The notes beneath the pieces were generated by a model. It searched no databases, had not been told where the DNA came from, and was given only the letters and a program-made list of their open reading frames with translations. 64,000 nt of DNA, from contig NZ_JAAGPF010000002.1 in NCBI RefSeq assembly GCF_017104645.1, positions 1-64,000 of the forward strand, read 5' to 3'. Position numbers and translations under genes: made by a program. Source of the stretch: Burkholderia sp. Ac-20379. Lineage in GTDB: Bacteria; Pseudomonadota; Gammaproteobacteria; Burkholderiales; Burkholderiaceae. Below are positions 62,466-64,000 of this stretch, one piece after another (positions within the stretch are counted from its first letter, which is position 1; each line of letters starts with the position of its first letter).

Positions 62466-63860
62466 TCAATGCGCCGCCGACACGCGCAGTTGCTGGCGCG
62501 CGCCGAGCGACTTGCGCGCGTCCTTCACGTCGTCGGCGCTGACGGCCGGCGCGGCGTTGCCCCAAGTGTTGCGCACGTAGGTCGATACGGCGGCCACCTG
62601 CGCGTCGGACAGCTTCCACGCGAACGACGGCATCGCGCCGCCGGTCGGATTCGACTGCGTGACCGCGCCGCGTCCGCCCATCAGCACGGTGGTCACCACG
62701 CTGCGCGCCGATGGCGCCTGGATGCCCGGATGCGCGGGGAAGCGGGTCGCGATGCCGGGAATGCCGGCGCCGCTGCTCGCATGGCAGGCGATGCAGTTCG
62801 ACATGTAGACGCGCTGGCCCAGCATCATCGCCGGGTCGGTGCGCGGCAACGGCTGCGGGCGCACGTTCGGCGAGGCGGGCAATGATTTCAGATACACCGC
62901 GATCGATTTCAGGTCGCCGTCGGTCAGGTACTGCGTGGAGTTCGTCACCGCTTCGGCCATCGGGCCCGACGCGATCGCCGCGTGATTCCCGCCCGTCTTC
63001 AGGTAGTCGGCGATGTCCTGATCGCTCCATGCGCCGATGCCGGTGTAGCGGTTGCTCGTGAGGTCGGGCGCGTGCCAGCCGGCCAGGTCGCCGCCATTCA
63101 GGAACGCACCGCCCTTCGGGCCGCCGAACGCGTTGCGCAGCGTGTGGCAGGCCTCGCAATGGCCCGCGCCCTGCACCAGATACGCGCCACGCGCGAGCTG
63201 CGCGGACGCGCCGGCCGGCGCCGTGAATGGCGTGCGGTCGAAGAACAGCAGGTTCCAGCCGAACATCAGCAGGCGGATGTTGAACGGGAACGGCAACTGG
63301 TTCGATTCCACCGCGTGATCGACCGGCGGCACGGTGCGGATATACGCCCACAAGTCGTGCATGTCCGCGTCGCTGATCTTCACGTAGTCGGTGTAGGGCA
63401 TCGCCGGGTACAGATACTCGCCATGCCGGCCGCGCCCCTCGCGCACCGCGCGCGTGAATTCCGCCTCCGTCCAACCGCCGATGCCGGTTTTCGGGTCGGA
63501 CGTGATGTTGCTGGCCAGCAGCTTGCCGAACGGCGTCTGCAACGGATAGCCGCCCGCGAACGGGCGATTGTGCTCGGGATCGGTGTGGCAGGCCACGCAG
63601 TCGGCCGCGCGGGCAATGTACTCACCGTGGCGGATCGCGGCGAGGTTCGCGTCGCTGGCCGGCGCCGGCGCCGTGGCGTGCGGTATCGCCGGATGCACGG
63701 CGGAGGCCGCCGATGCCGCCGGCGCGGCGAACGATTCGGCCGCGACGGCGGCGGTGGAGACAGTGCCGGCCGTGACGACGGCGAGCGCGGCAGCCGCGAG
63801 CGACAGCGCAAGCGCTGCCGGCCGCGTGCGAGGCAAACGGGAGAACGAAGGACGAATCAT
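62466..63860 (-). CDS. Triheme cytochrome c, membrane-dehydrogenase subunit type
   Basis: A 464-residue protein with a signal peptide (about 1-41) and a Pro/Ala-rich linker. Three class-I haem sites, CVACHTDP (Cys88-His92), CEACHTLRN (about 230) and CIACHASSG (about 355), match the three-haem cytochrome subunit of gluconate/alcohol/sorbitol dehydrogenases. It would take electrons from a GMC subunit to the quinone pool or oxidases. It is downstream of the second GMC gene, 37 bp from its stop. A C-terminal anchor is not obvious. Confidence 0.9.
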   Translation of the reverse strand: MIRPSFSRLPRTRPAALALSLAAAALAVVTAGTVSTAAVAAESFAAPAASAASAVHPAIPHATAPAPASDANLAAIRHGEYIARAADCVACHTDPEHNRPFAGGYPLQTPFGKLLASNITSDPKTGIGGWTEAEFTRAVREGRGRHGEYLYPAMPYTDYVKISDADMHDLWAYIRTVPPVDHAVESNQLPFPFNIRLLMFGWNLLFFDRTPFTAPAGASAQLARGAYLVQGAGHCEACHTLRNAFGGPKGGAFLNGGDLAGWHAPDLTSNRYTGIGAWSDQDIADYLKTGGNHAAIASGPMAEAVTNSTQYLTDGDLKSIAVYLKSLPASPNVRPQPLPRTDPAMMLGQRVYMSNCIACHASSGAGIPGIATRFPAHPGIQAPSARSVVTTVLMGGRGAVTQSNPTGGAMPSFAWKLSDAQVAAVSTYVRNTWGNAAPAVSADDVKDARKSLGARQQLRVSAAH

Positions 63861-63897
63861 CGTGGTATCCGAGAAATGAGCGCTGACGGTCGAGCGA

Positions 63898-64000
63898 TCA
63901 GGCGTGCGCCGCGACCAGCGGCCCGCGCTTCGCGAGGTACTGTTCGCGGATCGCCTGCGCGGTCCACAGCGTCAGCGCGCCGATCGTGCCGGTGGGGTTG
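63898..64000 (-). CDS. GMC-family dehydrogenase, C-terminus only (continues outside window)
   Basis: The last 34 residues, NPTGTIGALTLWTAQAIREQ and then YLAKRGPLVAAHA, align with the C-terminus of the GMC subunit at 54864-56639 (NPTITIGALALWTARAIRERY...). Window edge truncates it. Together with the cytochrome c it forms a second dehydrogenase unit. Confidence 0.85.
   Translation of the reverse strand, partial: NPTGTIGALTLWTAQAIREQYLAKRGPLVAAHA

Overview
The window is about 64 kb of high-GC chromosome from a member of Burkholderiaceae, most likely Burkholderia sensu stricto. The evidence is family content: DUF3563, a BPSS1780-family membrane protein, type-II homoserine kinase, tandem ohrR-ohr, an OmpC-like trimeric porin, and the block tsaD / rpsU-yqeY-dnaG-rpoD followed by a CAT-anticodon tRNA. 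Codon use is strongly GC-rich everywhere except an accessory patch around 6.2-11.6 kb. The species assignment is inference; no rRNA gene is present.

Layout. 1-6.2 kb: the end of a CHAD-domain protein, a PAP2-like membrane protein, a PHB-depolymerase-type esterase, DUF3563, the ohrR-ohr peroxide-resistance pair with a visible promoter and operator, a winged-helix regulator and a divergent membrane protein. 6.2-11.6 kb: an accessory patch with intergenic repeats, a large lipoprotein, a low-GC RipA-like membrane protein, two decayed duplications, and a Tlde1-like L,D-transpeptidase-fold toxin overlapping a secreted putative immunity protein. 11.7-39.7 kb: conserved housekeeping genes (thrB, amn, FUSC exporter, LOG, polA, ndh, dienelactone hydrolase, rhodanese, Rieske oxygenase, xseB-ispA-dxs, folE2, tsaD, HI0933 flavoprotein, rpsU-yqeY-dnaG-rpoD, tRNA). 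These are punctuated by strong hairpin terminators.

40-52.6 kb is a sugar-acid catabolic locus. A LacI-type repressor precedes two identical palindromic operators. These are followed by an enolase-superfamily enzyme, an MFS transporter, a D-2-hydroxyacid dehydrogenase, an Ldh-type oxidoreductase, a DHDPS/KDG-family lyase, a second MFS transporter, a porin, a third MFS transporter and a ketoglutaric-semialdehyde-type dehydrogenase. Together these suggest uptake of a sugar acid and non-phosphorylative breakdown to 2-oxoglutarate. The exact substrate cannot be read from sequence.

52.6-64 kb is a second oxidative locus, mostly on the minus strand: DoxX protein, two secreted GlcG/HbpS-type proteins, a GMC flavo-dehydrogenase with an iron-sulfur-like cysteine cluster, its Tat-signal small subunit, an MFS transporter, a Tat-exported MRJP-type beta-propeller protein, a second enolase-superfamily enzyme divergent from a FadR-type regulator across an 11-bp-arm inverted repeat, a triheme cytochrome c, and the C-terminus of a second GMC dehydrogenase at the window edge. 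I read this as periplasmic sugar or alcohol oxidation feeding electrons to cytochrome c, with the oxidised acid then imported and dehydrated.
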